Assembly: GCA_032433765.1 (NCBI GenBank)
Contig: JAVIAB010000160.1
Span: 18,823,549 to 18,887,548 of the forward strand
Direction: 5' to 3'
From: Megaustenia siamemsis
Taxonomy: Eukaryota > Mollusca > Gastropoda > Stylommatophora > Ariophantidae
DNA: 64,000 nt
The notes below the pieces were generated by a model, which did no database searches, was not told the origin of the DNA, and worked only from the letters and a program-made list of their open reading frames with translations. The translations under genes were made by a program, and so were the position numbers. Shown here piece after piece: positions 31,716-44,383 of the stretch (position 1 is its first letter; every line of letters begins with the position of its first letter).

Positions 31716-32269
31716 GTCAGACTCTTTTACAAGAATTATAAGATATATTATGATGGCCAAAACCATAGTAAAGAAAATAGGTTGCGAGCAACACATCATG
31801 TTGGTACCAGAAAGTCTTCTAAAGGGGATATACTTTATGGACATACAGGGGAAAAAAAATTGAATAGAGAAAGCACATTAGAGTGTCCATGTTATTTATT
31901 TTGTACAATGGCAACAAACATACAGCATCAATGGACATGTGATTATATATATTGGTAACAAGCATACAGCTTACGTAAACATGTGGTTACACTTTTGATT
32001 ACATTATACAATAGTAGTTCTATAGTTGAGACACTCAAACCAAACACACTTTCTTGCCTGTCTACCTAGATTAACTACTCTAGGTAGGTCCTGGTTCAAT
32101 GTTTTATTATGAGTAAGGGTTTAACTATGAAATTTGTTAATGATGCTATTGTGATATAAATCACTTCAGTGGTAATTTTTTAATGAGTATGATGAGAGGA
32201 AATAATTTTGAGTTGTCATTAATGTATTACCTGTTACCTCCCTTGTAAGAGTTTTGGAATATTAACGTG
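31716..32269. other. Unassigned stretch
   Basis: AT-rich with short open frames only. Confidence 0.3.
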
Positions 32270-32830
32270 AGTTGTTCAAGATCACGCTCAGTTCTTTACT
32301 GTTATGCGCTGGTTTCTTCTTCTGCCATTCAACTCCCTGTAGAGCGCAGATCTTCAGCAAACATTATTATTCAAGTCGACAAGTTTAGTGCTATTCTCTT
32401 AAGTTTGGTCCATGTCTTCTCCATCTTTACTTCTGCTTCCACCTGTCTTCTCCAAGTACATTTTAGCCTTCCTCTTTGCCTCCTGAACTGGAGATTTCAA
32501 GAAAAAGGACCTCTAATGCAGTATGCTTAGTTGGCAGTGTGTTCCATCCAGCATCCATCATCTTTGCTGTATATCTTTGTCCCGATATTTGTCTGGCACT
32601 TTCCCATAGTTTTAAGTAATTCTGTGCTGTTATTTCTATCAATTTATTCTGTGCAAGATCCATTAATGAAAGTTTGTATCTTCATTGTTTTTGCAATTCT
32701 CCATGTTTCACAGGTATGTGCTAGTTTCTGGCTTTGTTCCTATATGTTTCACATCCCAGTTTTGATCAATCCATATTTTCTTTGACCTACTTCAATGTCT
32801 TCCACCATTCACTCATCCCTGTAATGTGGT
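32270..32830 (-). mobile_element. LINE-K fragment, antisense
   Basis: aactccctgtagagcgcaga, ctcttaagtttggtccatgt, gcagtatgcttagttggcag and tgctgtatatctttgtcccg parallel 9845-10180. Only a single copy of the 38-bp end unit is present here. Confidence 0.7.
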
Positions 32831-33254
32831 TTTGGCCAGGCCAGTGTGACATTCCCGTACTAACATAATTCCTTTTCTCTTACTGATGTTAGAAGCTCTT
32901 CATGATTTGTTTTTGGTGATGATTTTACAGACTTTCTCACGTGCAGTGTTAACTTTTTTTATGACAAGCATCTGATCATATTGTAGCATTGCTCATGACC
33001 ACAGCTTGTATTTACCTTTTCTAATTCTGCATTTATTTGGATATCACTAATATCAGCAGAAATTATTTCCAGCATACAATAGATGTGAATATTACTAACT
33101 TTGTAGATTTTATAGTGAGCTCATATTACTGTAAACTTCTTTGTTGTTACATCAACAGTTTTCTGCATGTTTCTTCTTTGTTCTTATTTATATTTTCAAA
33201 CTAAAATACACGTATTGACAAAATCTGTTCATTTGAGCACAATTATTTACTTCT
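32831..33254 (-). other. Possibly more antisense LINE, weak
   Basis: T-rich and similar in tone to the preceding antisense LINE, without a diagnostic block. Confidence 0.25.
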
Positions 33255-33445
33255 GTAAAACTATCTATCTATCGACCTTTCGAGCCGTAGCCGGCCCACA
33301 GGGATAGACCCAGATACTCTTTCTCTTATCTAAATTTTTATTCTAGCAGTTTTCAATCCTTCTAAAGATATTTTATCAAATCTCGCCATTTGTCTTTGTT
33401 CTGTGCAAGCAACTCTATCTCATTGAGGGAGCCGATTCCTGTTGC
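33255..33445 (-). mobile_element. LINE-F 3' end, antisense
   Basis: ctatctatctatcgaccttt then cgagccgtagccggcccaca, then gccatttgtctttgttctgt, the complement of the LINE-F end with its tail. 5'-truncated. Confidence 0.85.
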
Positions 33446-35213
33446 AAAAAAAAAAAAACTGCAAGTGAAATAAAGAGCATGTTGTCAGGTGTTGTTGCCC
33501 CATTTATGGGAACCTAGAGCTGTAACAAGTAGCATCATTGTTTTGGTATCTTTTGATTTATGTTCAAATCTTGTTATCAACTAGAGGACGTACTTTGCAG
33601 CATACAAACACAGAAGCACAACAGGGAATATATTTACAAACATGTAAGGATAATTTACATCATAATACGTACAAGTTCTTCTTCTTCTAGAAGCTAGGAA
33701 CAATTTACATTCATTGAAGACAAATAATGACAACAGATCATTAAGACAACATTTTGATACAGATAAAGGAAATAAAAGCATTATCTTGTGCAACAGGCAC
33801 GTTTGCGTATCATGTACAAAATTTTGACGCTGAATCTATTTTTTAATGCAAAAATATTTTGTTAATTTACAATAAGTGATTGTACGTGAAGTTAATTTGG
33901 TTAGTCGGAGCTGAAATGTATTTATAGTGTAACAAACCAATTACTAGGTTGCTTATGATTGATACAAAGTAAATGTATTCGCTAAACTCTTAGAATACTG
34001 TAACTTTCTTGTATTTGTGTAACAAACTACATTTTATAATATATTTATTAAATCTCATTTTTAGCACTGTGAAGAGATCTGTGTGTCTCGTTTAACTATA
34101 ATAATTTGGAAGTAATATTATCTTATAATTTTAATACTTTAGAAAATAATATTAATTCTTACACTTGTAATAATATAATTACTTTGAATATCATCTTGTG
34201 GGCTTTTGAGTAAAATTATTACATGAAATTATACATTCTGATACTTGAAGATGTCTTTAGCCACATAAACATATGGGAAATGGGCAATACATGATGAAAA
34301 TTTCACTTTCAGAATGTACTGAAAGCAAAATAAAATGATAAACTGGCTGTACACAACAGATAGATGAAAATAATCACAGAACGTATGCATAGGTCATGAA
34401 ACATGTCAAACACACACAAGTGAAGTGGTTTCATATACACTTTAGCTGTCATAAATACCTGTTGAATAAATTAATAATTGTATGAGTAATGACTATAGCA
34501 GAGAAGAAAATTAAGGCATTTGAAACACAATGAAGATTGTCTTAGATCACTGTGAAAGTGTAGAAAATGATGATGTTTATCTATAATTTAATCTTCTTTA
34601 TTAATGACACTTCTCAGTGATCAGGCACTTAAATTACTTTTATTTTGTTATTTTAATTCTTTCCATTAAATTGTTGTAACTAATTAGCAATGCTTTTTGT
34701 TCCTTAATAATAACATTATCATTAAGGAATTTTAAAATTATATTCCGTAAAAGGAACAATTAATTATATAATTTAAATAAATATATTTATACTGATTATT
34801 ATTATTATTATTTTTTTTTTTACATACGGCTTTTTTGTATTAGGGATATCAAAACAACTTTCAAAGAAGGGAATATTATTGTTCCCTACAAAAAAGCAGT
34901 GAAGAAATGATCAGGTTAAAAATGTCTAACTTTTCTTTTAAAAACTGATCCATTGCAACAGTAACAACTTTTGGGATCACTGAGTGGGTTTTTATTGAGA
35001 AATTGAGAACACAGACTGTACGTCTATTTTACTAGGGTTGTTATTCCACTCTAGATAGAGGGAGCAAGAGTTAGGTGACCTGTGGTGCCATGTCACGGTC
35101 TGAAACCCAGAGTTTATCAGGACCTCACTTTAGCTCCATCTTGTGTACATTTGGTAACAGTCTGCATAAAAATAGTCTGACTAATAAGAGGAAGCTTTTC
35201 ACAGTCCAAATAT
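33446..35213. other. AT-rich, repeat-poor stretch
   Basis: 1.8 kb with no dispersed repeat, tandem array or coding signature I can support. Could be intergenic or deep intronic sequence. Confidence 0.35.
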
Positions 35214-35478
35214 AGGTTTGCTTTGATATAGAAGATATAATAGTATTGCTGTACATGTGTCTGTTGATATAGAAGACATAATAGTATTGCTTAACTCTGT
35301 CTGATTATATGGACAACATAATAGAATTGCTTAACTCTGTCTGTTGATATAGAAGACCTAGTATTGCACGGTACCTCTAAGATGGTCTATTGATATAGAA
35401 GACCTAGTATTGCATGGTACCTCTAAGATGGTCTGTTGGTATAGAAAACCTAAAATTGCACGGTACCTCTAAGATGGA
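35214..35478. repeat. 40/46-bp minisatellite, 6 copies in two subtypes
   Basis: All units share gatatagaagac or a close variant. The first three continue with taatagtattgctta-type sequence (about 40 bp). The last three continue with tattgcacggtacctctaag (46 bp). Confidence 0.85.
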
Positions 35479-36356
35479 CAAACTACAACCTCTCCATCAG
35501 AGCTTGGAAATCAAGAAAGCCTTTGCTGTCCAACACACCCCCTTCATGGGTCTGAGAGTAAGTGTCTCACATTGACTCTGTTGCGTTAGACAACATTTAC
35601 CCTATTATAGTATATCACTGTGATTAACCAATGATTGGTTCAATCCACTCAAGTGCTTGTGCTGCACAGCTCAGTTTTAATAGTACAACACTTTCATACA
35701 TGATGTACACAATGTGTTTATATCATAGATAGGGAAAAATCATCATGTGAAATATGTATGTTACATACAACATTACAGATATGAAACAAGACTCAGTAAC
35801 AGTTTCCCAGTTTAATCATGTGATCTGTTGTTTTTCTATATCCACCCACTGATAAAAACTTGACAGTCAAGATGTTTTGTTACTGAGTTCTGCCTAATAT
35901 TTCTAAAGCTGTAAAAATAATTTATAATTTCATTAATTTTACTTTACACCAGCTTTACCATCGTCCTGTATGCATTTTTACACTTATTGCCATTCTTATT
36001 TGAAATATTTGTAACTGATTTATGGAAATTAAAGATGGAGATAAAGAAATGACAGTTATCTCATGCTATTCATTGTTAGTTAATCTCCTTACCTTTATCT
36101 TAACTTTATTACAGTTTTTTAGTGTCAAGTCTTATAATTATTTCACAACAACAAAACTGTTGCAAGTTATTGTTTGGTTACCAGTATGTGGACCTGTGGC
36201 TTGAAGCCATGAAGTAGTGTTTTCTGGTGTTATATGAATTGTGTTTCATATAGAGTATTGTGTTTATCCTAGCCTGGAGGTAGAAATGTTTCTCTAGCAA
36301 GTCAATTACTAGGCACTCATAAAAATAGTTCTCAACAGTTTTAATATAAAGGATGT
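35479..36356. other. Unassigned stretch
   Basis: AT-rich, no supportable gene. Confidence 0.3.
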
Positions 36357-37095
36357 GTGCACAGCGGGTTCTTTGGAGTGTGTTGTGGATGTGTGGACAG
36401 CTGGTTCTTTAGAGTGTGTTGTGGATGTGTGGACAGCTGGTTCTTTGGAGTGTGTTGTGGATGTGTGGACAGCTGGTTCTTTAGAGTGTGTCGTGGATGT
36501 GTGGACAGCTGGTTCTTTGGAATGTGTTGTGGATGTGTGGACAGCTGGTTCTTTAAAGTGTGTTGTGGATGTGTGGACAGCTGGTTCTTTAGAGTGTGTT
36601 GTGGATGTGTGCGCAGCGGGTTCTTTGGAGTGTGTTGTGGATGTGTGGACAGCTGGTTCTTTAAAGTGTGTTGTGGATGTGTGGACAGCAGGTTCTTTGG
36701 AGTGTGTTGTGGATGTGTACACAGCTAGTTCTTTAGAGTGTGTTGTGGATGTGTGGACAGCTGGTTCTTTAGAGTGTGTTGTGGATGTGTGGACAGCTGG
36801 TTTTTTAGAGTGTGTTGTGGATGTGTGGGCAGCTGGTTCTTTAGAGTGTGTTGTGGATGTGTGCACAGCGGGTTCTTTAGAGTGTGTTGTGGATGTGTGG
36901 ACAGCTGGTTCTTTAGAGTGTGTTGTGGATGTGTGGACAGCTGGTTTTTTAGAGTGTGTTGTGGATGTGTGGGCAGCTGGTTCTTTAGAGTGTGTTCTGG
37001 ATGTGTACACAGCTGGTTCTTTGGAGTGTGTTCTGGATGTGTACACAGTTGGTTCTTTGGAGTGTGTTCTGGATATTTATATGGCTGATCTTCTG
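36357..37095. repeat. 36-bp minisatellite, about 20 copies
   Basis: Unit acagctggttctttagagtg followed by tgttgtggatgtgtgg. Variants (ttggag, ttttag, gcagcggg, tctgg) cluster towards the right end. Because 36 is divisible by 3, frames on both strands stay open; coding is not inferred. Confidence 0.95.
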
Positions 37096-37580
37096 TAGTG
37101 TGCTGTGTACATAGCTCTTGAGTGTGTTATGTTTGATTTAGTCCTAGTGGTTAAATGTTTTCCCATTGGCTGTTGTGTATTAAAATTGTTAATCTGTACA
37201 TGTTGGATGTTATATAAGAAGATTGTTAAGTTATTATATTGGATGATATGTGAGATAATTGTTAAGTTGTACATATTGCAAGTTATGAAAGAAAATGATG
37301 CTCTGATCTCTTTCGGAAGTTTATAATATTTTTAGCTTATAACTGACCATATGTCTATGGCACTCTCCAAACATACAATGTGTGCCATGTAGGGAAACAT
37401 CTTTTACATATCATACACAGACTTCTGCTACACATATAGGAAGTAAGATATTAGCTACGTATATAGGCAATAATTCATTAAGTTCTGACGCAGGTATAAA
37501 GGCATAGCTAATTATGTAGGCAAATAATATGCCAACTACACTTGTAATCATTAAGCAAAACATGATGGTAATAAAATTCT

Positions 37581-37635
<55 letters not shown>

Positions 37636-38221
37636 TAATATAAGACATCAATTACATACACACAGGAAATAAGTTGTCGTCTACACACGTAAAGATGTCA
37701 CCTATACACGTATTTCAGTTATACATGCGGGCAATATTAAATGATTTAAACTTTTAGGCAGTGAGCAGTCAGTTACACTGTAGGCAGTAGGATGTCATCT
37801 TAAAAAAATAGGAAATAAGAGATCAGCTACAAGTATAGATAATAAGATGTCATGGACACATGTAGGTAGTAATTTATCTTCACATGTAGACAATAAGACA
37901 GTAGCTACACATGTAAGCCAATACAACATCACATTATCTTGTAAGAATTATTTACAAATAAATTGTACAAGCCAGAAATTATTTTTTGCTATGATAAAAA
38001 AAACAGTTAAAGAAATCTATTAACAATATTGGGTACATTACAAGGTATTGGATTGTCAATGCAATGTAGAGATTAAAAAAACATTAAATAGCTTTTGTAC
38101 ACGTCAACAACAAGAACAGACTGCACATTCATCTTTTGTTCAACAAATAATTTCATGCTAAAATATGACACACTAATCCATATGAACAATTCAGTAGAAA
38201 CAGCCTTGACAAAATAAGTTA
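37096..38221. other. AT-rich with (AT)n and irregular short repeats
   Basis: (AT)n at 37581-37632. At 37420-37930 loosely repeated phrases such as agctacacatgtaag and aataagatgtcat recur without a fixed period. Confidence 0.5.
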
Positions 38222-38400
38222 ACAACCCTGTGTGGCTTCCGGGACCCCTCGACGGTGAGGGAAGAAAAGAATAGAGCCTCTGTTACCTGCTACTCATGTC
38301 GTAAGAGGCGACTAAGGTTTGGAATCATCACCTGTGCAGTGCAGGCATCAGCCTGTTACACACAGTATTTGAGCCACACTTTGCTTCAATAACAAGTCTT
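38222..38400. mobile_element. Conserved repeat fragment, class unknown
   Basis: Contains ttccgggacccctcgacggt and cctgctactcatgtcgtaag then aggcgactaa. The latter reminds me of a repeat seen widely in invertebrate genomes. Only one copy is in the window, so this is recall and not a comparison. Confidence 0.35.
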
Positions 38401-38484
38401 TCATCATAAATTGTAATTAACTTATAATGTGTTAGATTACATTATGAAAGGCATGTTTTTCCATCCTATATCTGTGGTAATGAT

Positions 38485-38612
38485 GGTTATGGTTAATGGA
38501 AGGCCCCGGTATCACTGCAAATGAATTAAAATCCATAATTGTTCAACCACCCATGCTAGTTAAATCATCTGAATTAAAACTCATCTCATTATAGGATCCA
38601 AAGAAAGAAATA
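38485..38612 (-). mobile_element. SINE-E fragment, antisense
   Basis: ggttatggttaatggaaggc, cccggtatcactgcaaatga and actcatctcattataggatc match 19205-19345. Confidence 0.8.
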
Positions 38613-38669
38613 AAAAAAATTATGGTAATGAATTTATATCAACATCTGTATATCAGAAACAGGTAAATG

Positions 38670-39032
38670 GAGGTGAAGGCACACCTCCCAGCACCAGAGC
38701 TGGAAGTTGTCAGCGATCCACAGCTGATAGCTTGCGCCAGGATTGGTGAACCAAAACCATCCAGACCCTGCTCCACCTCTCCGTGGTGCCTCTGGTAACA
38801 GACTAACCTGTCTAGTCTGGCCAAGCGAGTAGGAATCGAAGAGGGAAGACAACCCAGTACTCAAAAATGTCGTGCTGAAGTCGGATGTGTTGGGCCGAAA
38901 GGCGCAAATATCAGTTATACTGTAAACCACAACACAACGCAGACACGCCTACTTAATGTCTTTTTAAGGGCGGATGATGACGAGGTACACTCCTGAAGTC
39001 ATCGGGCGAACGCAAGCAAGCAAGCATACAGG
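38670..39032 (+). mobile_element. SINE-C copy, near full length
   Basis: From ggtgaaggcacacctcccag to a caagcaagcaagc tail. Close to the consensus. Confidence 0.9.
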
Positions 39033-39284
39033 ACAACACATGGTAATTATAACATTAAAATGGCAAGACAAACAGACAATGCTGGGTGATGAAGATGGTA
39101 GATCGTACAAAATATTCACAATAAATAAGTAAGGCAACTCAAAGCTGTGAACCAGAATATATGATTCTACACTTACTAGAAGTGTAAAACATACTCAAAG
39201 AGGAAAGTCAATGGGAAATAATTTTAATTGAACTCTGGAAGGTAAATAAAGGTTCCCTCAACAACTTGCTAGGTATATGGGGGT
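39033..39284. other. Spacer
   Basis: Unassigned. Confidence 0.3.
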
Positions 39285-39835
39285 TTATATACAAACACAA
39301 AACTTAGACTATTTAAATCAAACGTACTATCAACCATTATGTATGCATGTAAGAGCTGGAAAACAACAAAAGACATTAACAAAGTTGAACGCATTCGAAA
39401 ATAAATGTCTAAGGAAAATACTTGGTATAGCGTGGAACGAATTAAAAACAAACGAGGAAATTAGAGGAATCGCCAATCAACCACTAATATCTTCAGTAAT
39501 CAAGAAAAGACGATAGTCATATGTTGGACATGTGATGAGAAGAGATAATAACTGAATAACAAAGCAAGCCCTCACGTGAAAAACAACAGGTAAGAGGAAA
39601 AGAAGCTGACCCATAGAGACGCTGAGAAGAATATTGATCAGAGAGGCAAGAGCAGCAGAAATCAGCTCCTTCAGTGAGATAGAGTTGCTTGCACAGAACA
39701 GATACAAGCGGCGAGATTTGATAAAAGATCTTTACAAGGATTGAAAACTGCTAGAATAAAAATGTAGATAAGAGAAAGTATCTGGGTCTTTGCCCTATGA
39801 GCTGGCTATGGCTCGAAAGGTAAATAGATAGACAG
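39285..39835 (+). mobile_element. LINE-F fragment
   Basis: Same end region as 1480-2235: LNAFENKCLRKILGIAWNEL, later a gataagagaaagtatctggg end and a gatagatagacag-type tail. Several stops. Confidence 0.85.
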
Positions 39836-40246
39836 AGTAGTAATAATAATAATAATAATTATAATATCTGTTATTATTGTTTATAATTGATACTTTAGTT
39901 ATTTTACTCTTACGTGTCTTTACAGAAAAATAAAACATGCACGCTACTATTATGCATTCAAAGAAGCTGGATCTTAAAGTTTAAAAAAAACTTGTGGTTA
40001 AAAATATTATTATCGCATCTCCTGAAACTCTCAGATTTGCCAGTCTTTGTTGTTTTTTGTTACAAATTATTGTTCTACTAAAATATCATTCATAGATACG
40101 TATTTACTTTAGCTAACAATTTGATGTTTTGTGTGTGATGTCACAAATTGGAACCACTTACATGAGATACTAATTGTAAGAAATGAGAGGAATGTATTAG
40201 ACTCCAGACTTTTATCATCTATAAATACTGCAAAATTTCCAAAATT
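39836..40246. other. Paralog of 2236-4130 without the satellite
   Basis: Holds one diverged copy of the 72-bp satellite core (gaaactctcagatttgccag at about 40024) and the gtgatgtcacaaattggaac block of the 3986-4130 flank. Confidence 0.55.
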
Positions 40247-40258
40247 AGAACTAAAATG

Positions 40259-40626
40259 GAAGTAAAGTCATTTCCCAGCAGCAGAGCTGGAAGATGTTAG
40301 CGACACATAGCTGATGGCTTGTGACAAGATTGGTGAACCAGAACCATCCAGACCCTACTCCACCTCTCTGTGGTGCCTCTAGTAACAGACTAACCTGCCT
40401 AATCTGGGCGAGCGAGTAGGGATTGAAGAGGGAAGACAACCCGGCACTCAAAATAACATGCTGAATTAGGATGTGTTGAGCCAAAAGACGTAAATATCAC
40501 AGTTTTACTGCAAACCACAACACAACGCAGACACGCCCACTTAACGTCCTCTTAAAGGCGGATGATGAGGAGGTGTGTTCCTTTAGTCATCAGGTGAATG
40601 CAAGCCAGCAAACCAGCAAGCAAGCA
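40259..40626 (+). mobile_element. SINE-C copy with perfect 12-bp target duplication
   Basis: agaactaaaatg at 40247-40258 and 40627-40638. The 3' tail is an AAGC-type simple repeat, which fixes the orientation. The unoccupied paralogous site is at 4587-4620. Confidence 0.93.
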
Positions 40627-40638
40627 AGAACTAAAATG

Positions 40639-41156
40639 CACCTTTGAGATGAAAACAAATAGCTGTCCTGTCAATGATGATAGTGATAGTGACAGATAAC
40701 AAGAGCTTCAGTTTTGTGTAAGGAGGTGATTATATAGTTCTATTCTGGTATGAAATGTTGTGAAACTGGTGTACAGTGTATATTAAAGTTGGTTACATGA
40801 ATGTTCAAAAGATTGATTTTTAAAAATGACTGAACAGCAACAATGAACAAACTGCATGAATCAGCAACAATGAACAAACTGCATGAATCAGCAACAATGA
40901 ACAAACTGCATGAATCAGCAACAATGAACAAACTGCCTGAATATGATGGGAGATGCCAGCTGAGAGAAAAATCTAACATTAGCAATGATCATCAGATGTG
41001 GAGGTTCTGCCCTTCGTCTTCAGCTGGGTAAGCATAATAGATAGATAATATTAGTTGTTCCTACAATCAGTTTATTTTTACACTGTGTGTCAGATCTTGT
41101 TTTATTTGTTTATGTCATGAGTTTAAACCAGACTGTTTACATTACTGAATTAGTAA
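40639..41156. other. Unassigned, includes 27-bp tandem repeat
   Basis: gcaacaatgaacaaactgca plus tgaatca repeats about 3.7 times at 40839-40940. The rest is unrecognised. Confidence 0.6.
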
Positions 41157-41405
41157 AGTAAAGTACCCCCGTCACGCCAAGTGGCAGCATATAGGGAATA
41201 TGGTGTTAGTGACCATAAATTTTACAGACCTTCGGCACATGATTTTTTGGGTAATGTAGTTGGTATTACGCCCGCGCTGCTTTACTTTCCCAGAAAAAAA
41301 TCTGGTACCCATTTAAGGCTGGGTGAACCCGGACGCCGTCGGTCAGGATCAAACCCGGCCTCTTGTCCTTTGTAGTCCAGTTAACTAACCACTGAGCTAC
41401 CAGAG
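41157..41405 (-). mobile_element. SINE-A copy, antisense
   Basis: gtaccccgtcacgccaagtgg at left and cactgagctacc at right. Box B complement ggatcaaacc is altered. Confidence 0.88.
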
Positions 41406-41964
41406 ATAGATGCACTGCGACAATCCATCTCATCTTTTCTCACACTTTATCATGCTCCTTCAGTTTGAAATTTGATATTAAAAAAAAAGAAAATTGAAGC
41501 AGAAACTCCAATATATAAATTAGCAATGATTGATTAGTTTAGTTTCATTGAAGCCATTTGTTGCCGTCAATGTTAACCTCTGAAATAAACGAATGTGTCA
41601 TTAATATTTTTCAGGTCAGAACTAAAGACTCTGAAATGTGTATATAAACAAAGAAACAAGGCACAATAATTGAGAATACTGATATGCCAATAAGTCAGCA
41701 GAGGAAATATAGACTGTAAATGTGTACCGAAATAGATAACTATTGGTGCAGTGACATATTTTAGATAGAAATATAGCAATATTAAATAATAATATGAATC
41801 TTTTTTAGAAAAAAACATGAATTGAAAATAATGAAGCATTGCACAGGTTGCACAATGACAAAAGAACTGACATGTTGCAATCAGTCACATTGAATACGAG
41901 TACCATTTACGGGACATGTATGTCCTTTCAATCCTCCTCTTCTAAAGATATGACTGGTAAACCT
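41406..41964. other. Unassigned AT-rich stretch
   Basis: Nothing supportable. Confidence 0.3.
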
Positions 41965-42195
41965 GATAAAAAGGTACCTTCCATGTCTTACTAGCCGTGT
42001 CTGAAATATGGTGGTATATGACAGCACATGTTTGGACAATGTGGCCAGTATCACTTCAGGCCACCTTTACTCCTCAGAAAAATCACTGGATACAATATTT
42101 AGAACCTGGGTGAACCCCGGAGCCTTATTGGCCCGAAAAAAAAAAAAAATCCACCACTTCTGAGAACTAAACCCAAACCCTTCAACTGGTAAACC
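41965..42195 (-). mobile_element. SINE-B copy, antisense, diverged
   Basis: aatatggtggtatatgacag, gtgaaccccggagccttatt and ccacttctgagaactaaacc parallel 8320-8540. Confidence 0.7.
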
Positions 42196-42689
42196 TATGC
42201 AAGGAAAATTCTCAGAATATTGTAGCCAAAAATAAAATAACGTTCAAGAAGTGCTCAAAATGTGCAGTCAAGAAGAAAAACACAGTTACAACAACATCAT
42301 CTTGTGCCATCTCTACATGGAAGGTTGGCTACTTTGGGGCTGCATTTCATTTTGTCTTTTGCATTGATGACAAATATTGTCAAAGGTTTTTCATATCTTG
42401 ATATTCTCAGTGCACTTTAGCCCTTCTCTTTTTTCTTCCAGTTTACTTTTTTCCCTCTTCAAGATAACTTCCAGTAAGCTATTGTGTTTCTTTATGTGTC
42501 CAAAAAATTTCATTTCAGTGGTAGCAGTCAGATTTACAAGTTGGATAGGTCATGTGATCAGAGGTAATCCGGAAACAATCACAAGAACAGCAATGTCATG
42601 GACAAATAGAAGCAAAGTGGAAGATTACATCAAGGACAAACTGACACAGAATAGTGAAGCAGAGATATACATTAAACCATTAAAGGCTT
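42196..42689. mobile_element. LINE scraps in both orientations
   Basis: 42370-42500 is T-rich antisense LINE-like (ttctttatgtgtccaaaaaa). 42525-42690 (+) reads RFTSWIGHVIRGNPETITRT, matching the HV.R signature of LINE C-terminal ends. Both are short. Confidence 0.5.
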
Positions 42690-43075
42690 TGTCTGAAAAG
42701 TGTTCCCTTGTTGCAATTTTCTCATTTTCCAATCCGGCTTGTTGCAAGAGCTACTGAGTTAAGTGCTCTGTGCACACCGTGAGCTGTGCGTTTCATCTGT
42801 TCTGATCGCGTTTCGATATTCCGATTGTTTACGATGAATGATGACATTGTATGATGGAGAACAGATGGCTGTGTTCACTTTCTGTGCGGTTTCGCCTTGT
42901 CTTTTGGCGTGTGCTGAGACTGCTATGATGGGGACTACAGCCACCTTTCTCTGTTTGGGAGATGAGATAGTAATTCGGATGATTCCACTGGCATGGGCGG
43001 TTGAGCAATTATGGATTTTAATTCGTTTGCAGTGATACCGGGGCCTTCTTTAACTATAACCATAGAGATATACAG
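42690..43075 (+). mobile_element. SINE-E copy, longest sense copy
   Basis: About 385 bp from gttcccttgttgcaattttc through gagctactgagttaagtgct and gtcttttggcgtgtgctgag to a taactataacc tail. The complement at 54795-55180 has the same extent. Confidence 0.8.
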
Positions 43076-43945
43076 TGTAGGCCAGACTTTGGATTTCCAG
43101 CAAAAAAGCGACCATAGACTGTTAAAAATGGAGGAACTTTCTTGTTACCCAACGGTGCACCACAAGGTCTATGTAAAGTTATAGGTCACTGACTCCTTTG
43201 TGGCCAGGGAAGAGAAGATAATAATGACTCGTTAAACATCAATTCTGAGTCTACAAAAATACATCATTCATAGATCACATAAAAAAATAATGTACAGAAG
43301 GGTTGTCATCAAGAGTGTATAATCAACCAGCTACAGGAACTATCTGCACCAATACCTTTCACCATATGCTGAAAGAGACATCACCTATGGGACTGCACGT
43401 TGTACAGTGACATCTGATTTAACAACCAATGACATGAATTAAATCTTAGTTCACACATGGCACAATTAGAATGGAGCTAATAGTTTAGTCGACGACTATC
43501 TTCACTGACACCACACAACTCCATATTGCTCAGATCTTCTTCCTAGTACCTCCCAAGCTTTCAGTGTTCGACACATGCTAGCAAAAACTCTGAAAATGGT
43601 TTCAGCTCAGAGCCATAAACTTCCGTCAAAGATTAAACACACGAGAGAAAGAATAAGTGGAAGGTTTAACCAGCAAGCTATAGGTATCATCAGAATGCTT
43701 ACTTTGTTTTGTCACCAGTTTAGCATTGAGGCTGGGATGTTGAACACCTGTGGAGCTGATCCAAGTGCATATAGGCTAGTTATGCTATTAAACTACGCAC
43801 AGAAGGCAAATAGGCAAGAAAATGGCTGCTATAAATGTTAAAAGGAAGCACAAATTGGTGAACAGACTCTAACATAGTATACTATCATAGTAACAATGAA
43901 AACATTTGGGTGACAGTGAATTTCAACTGCATTTGTGTGGGAAAA
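43076..43945. other. Unassigned stretch
   Basis: No gene or repeat recognised; short open frames only. Confidence 0.3.
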
Positions 43946-44200
43946 AAAAAAAAGTAAAGTACCCCGTCACGCCAAGTGGCGTATAGGGAATATGGTGTTA
44001 GTGACCATAAATTTTACAGACCTTCGGCACATAATTTTTGGGGTAATGTGGTCGGTATTACGCCCGTGCCGCTTTACTTCCCAGAAAAAAATCCGGTACC
44101 CATTAAAGTATGGGTGAACTGGAAGCCGTCAGTTGGGATCGAACCCTACCTCTTGTCCTTTGTAGTCCAGTTCACTAACCACTGAGCTATCATGGCTCCC
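43946..44200 (-). mobile_element. SINE-A copy, antisense
   Basis: A-run and gtaccccgtcacgccaagtg at left, intact box B complement gggatcgaacc, and cactgagctatcatggctc at right. Flanks catttgtgtg (about 43932) and catttatgtg (about 44201) differ by one base and may be the target duplication. Confidence 0.88.
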
Positions 44201-44383
44201 CATTTATGTGAAGCCAATGCCACATTTTGATTTAACCAAATTTATCCAGTTATGGCTTCAGTGTATTGTTTACAAAAGAGATTAAATTGGTGCACTTCAA
44301 AGCTTAACATTTCAAATAAAGGTATAAAGAGGTTGCAATGGTCATACGTTAAACAACAAATGACATTAGTTTGGAAAATACAT

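Noticed and set aside
33446..35213. Hidden protein-coding exons in the AT-rich centre
   Set aside because: Only short open stretches without splice-site pairing or recognisable motifs; I could not support any.
36357..37095. Long open frames in the 36-bp array (also in the 51-, 33-, 48- and 18-bp arrays)
   Set aside because: The periods are divisible by three, so a stop-free unit stays open for the whole array. There is no start context, splice signal or flanking coding sequence, and several strands are open at once.
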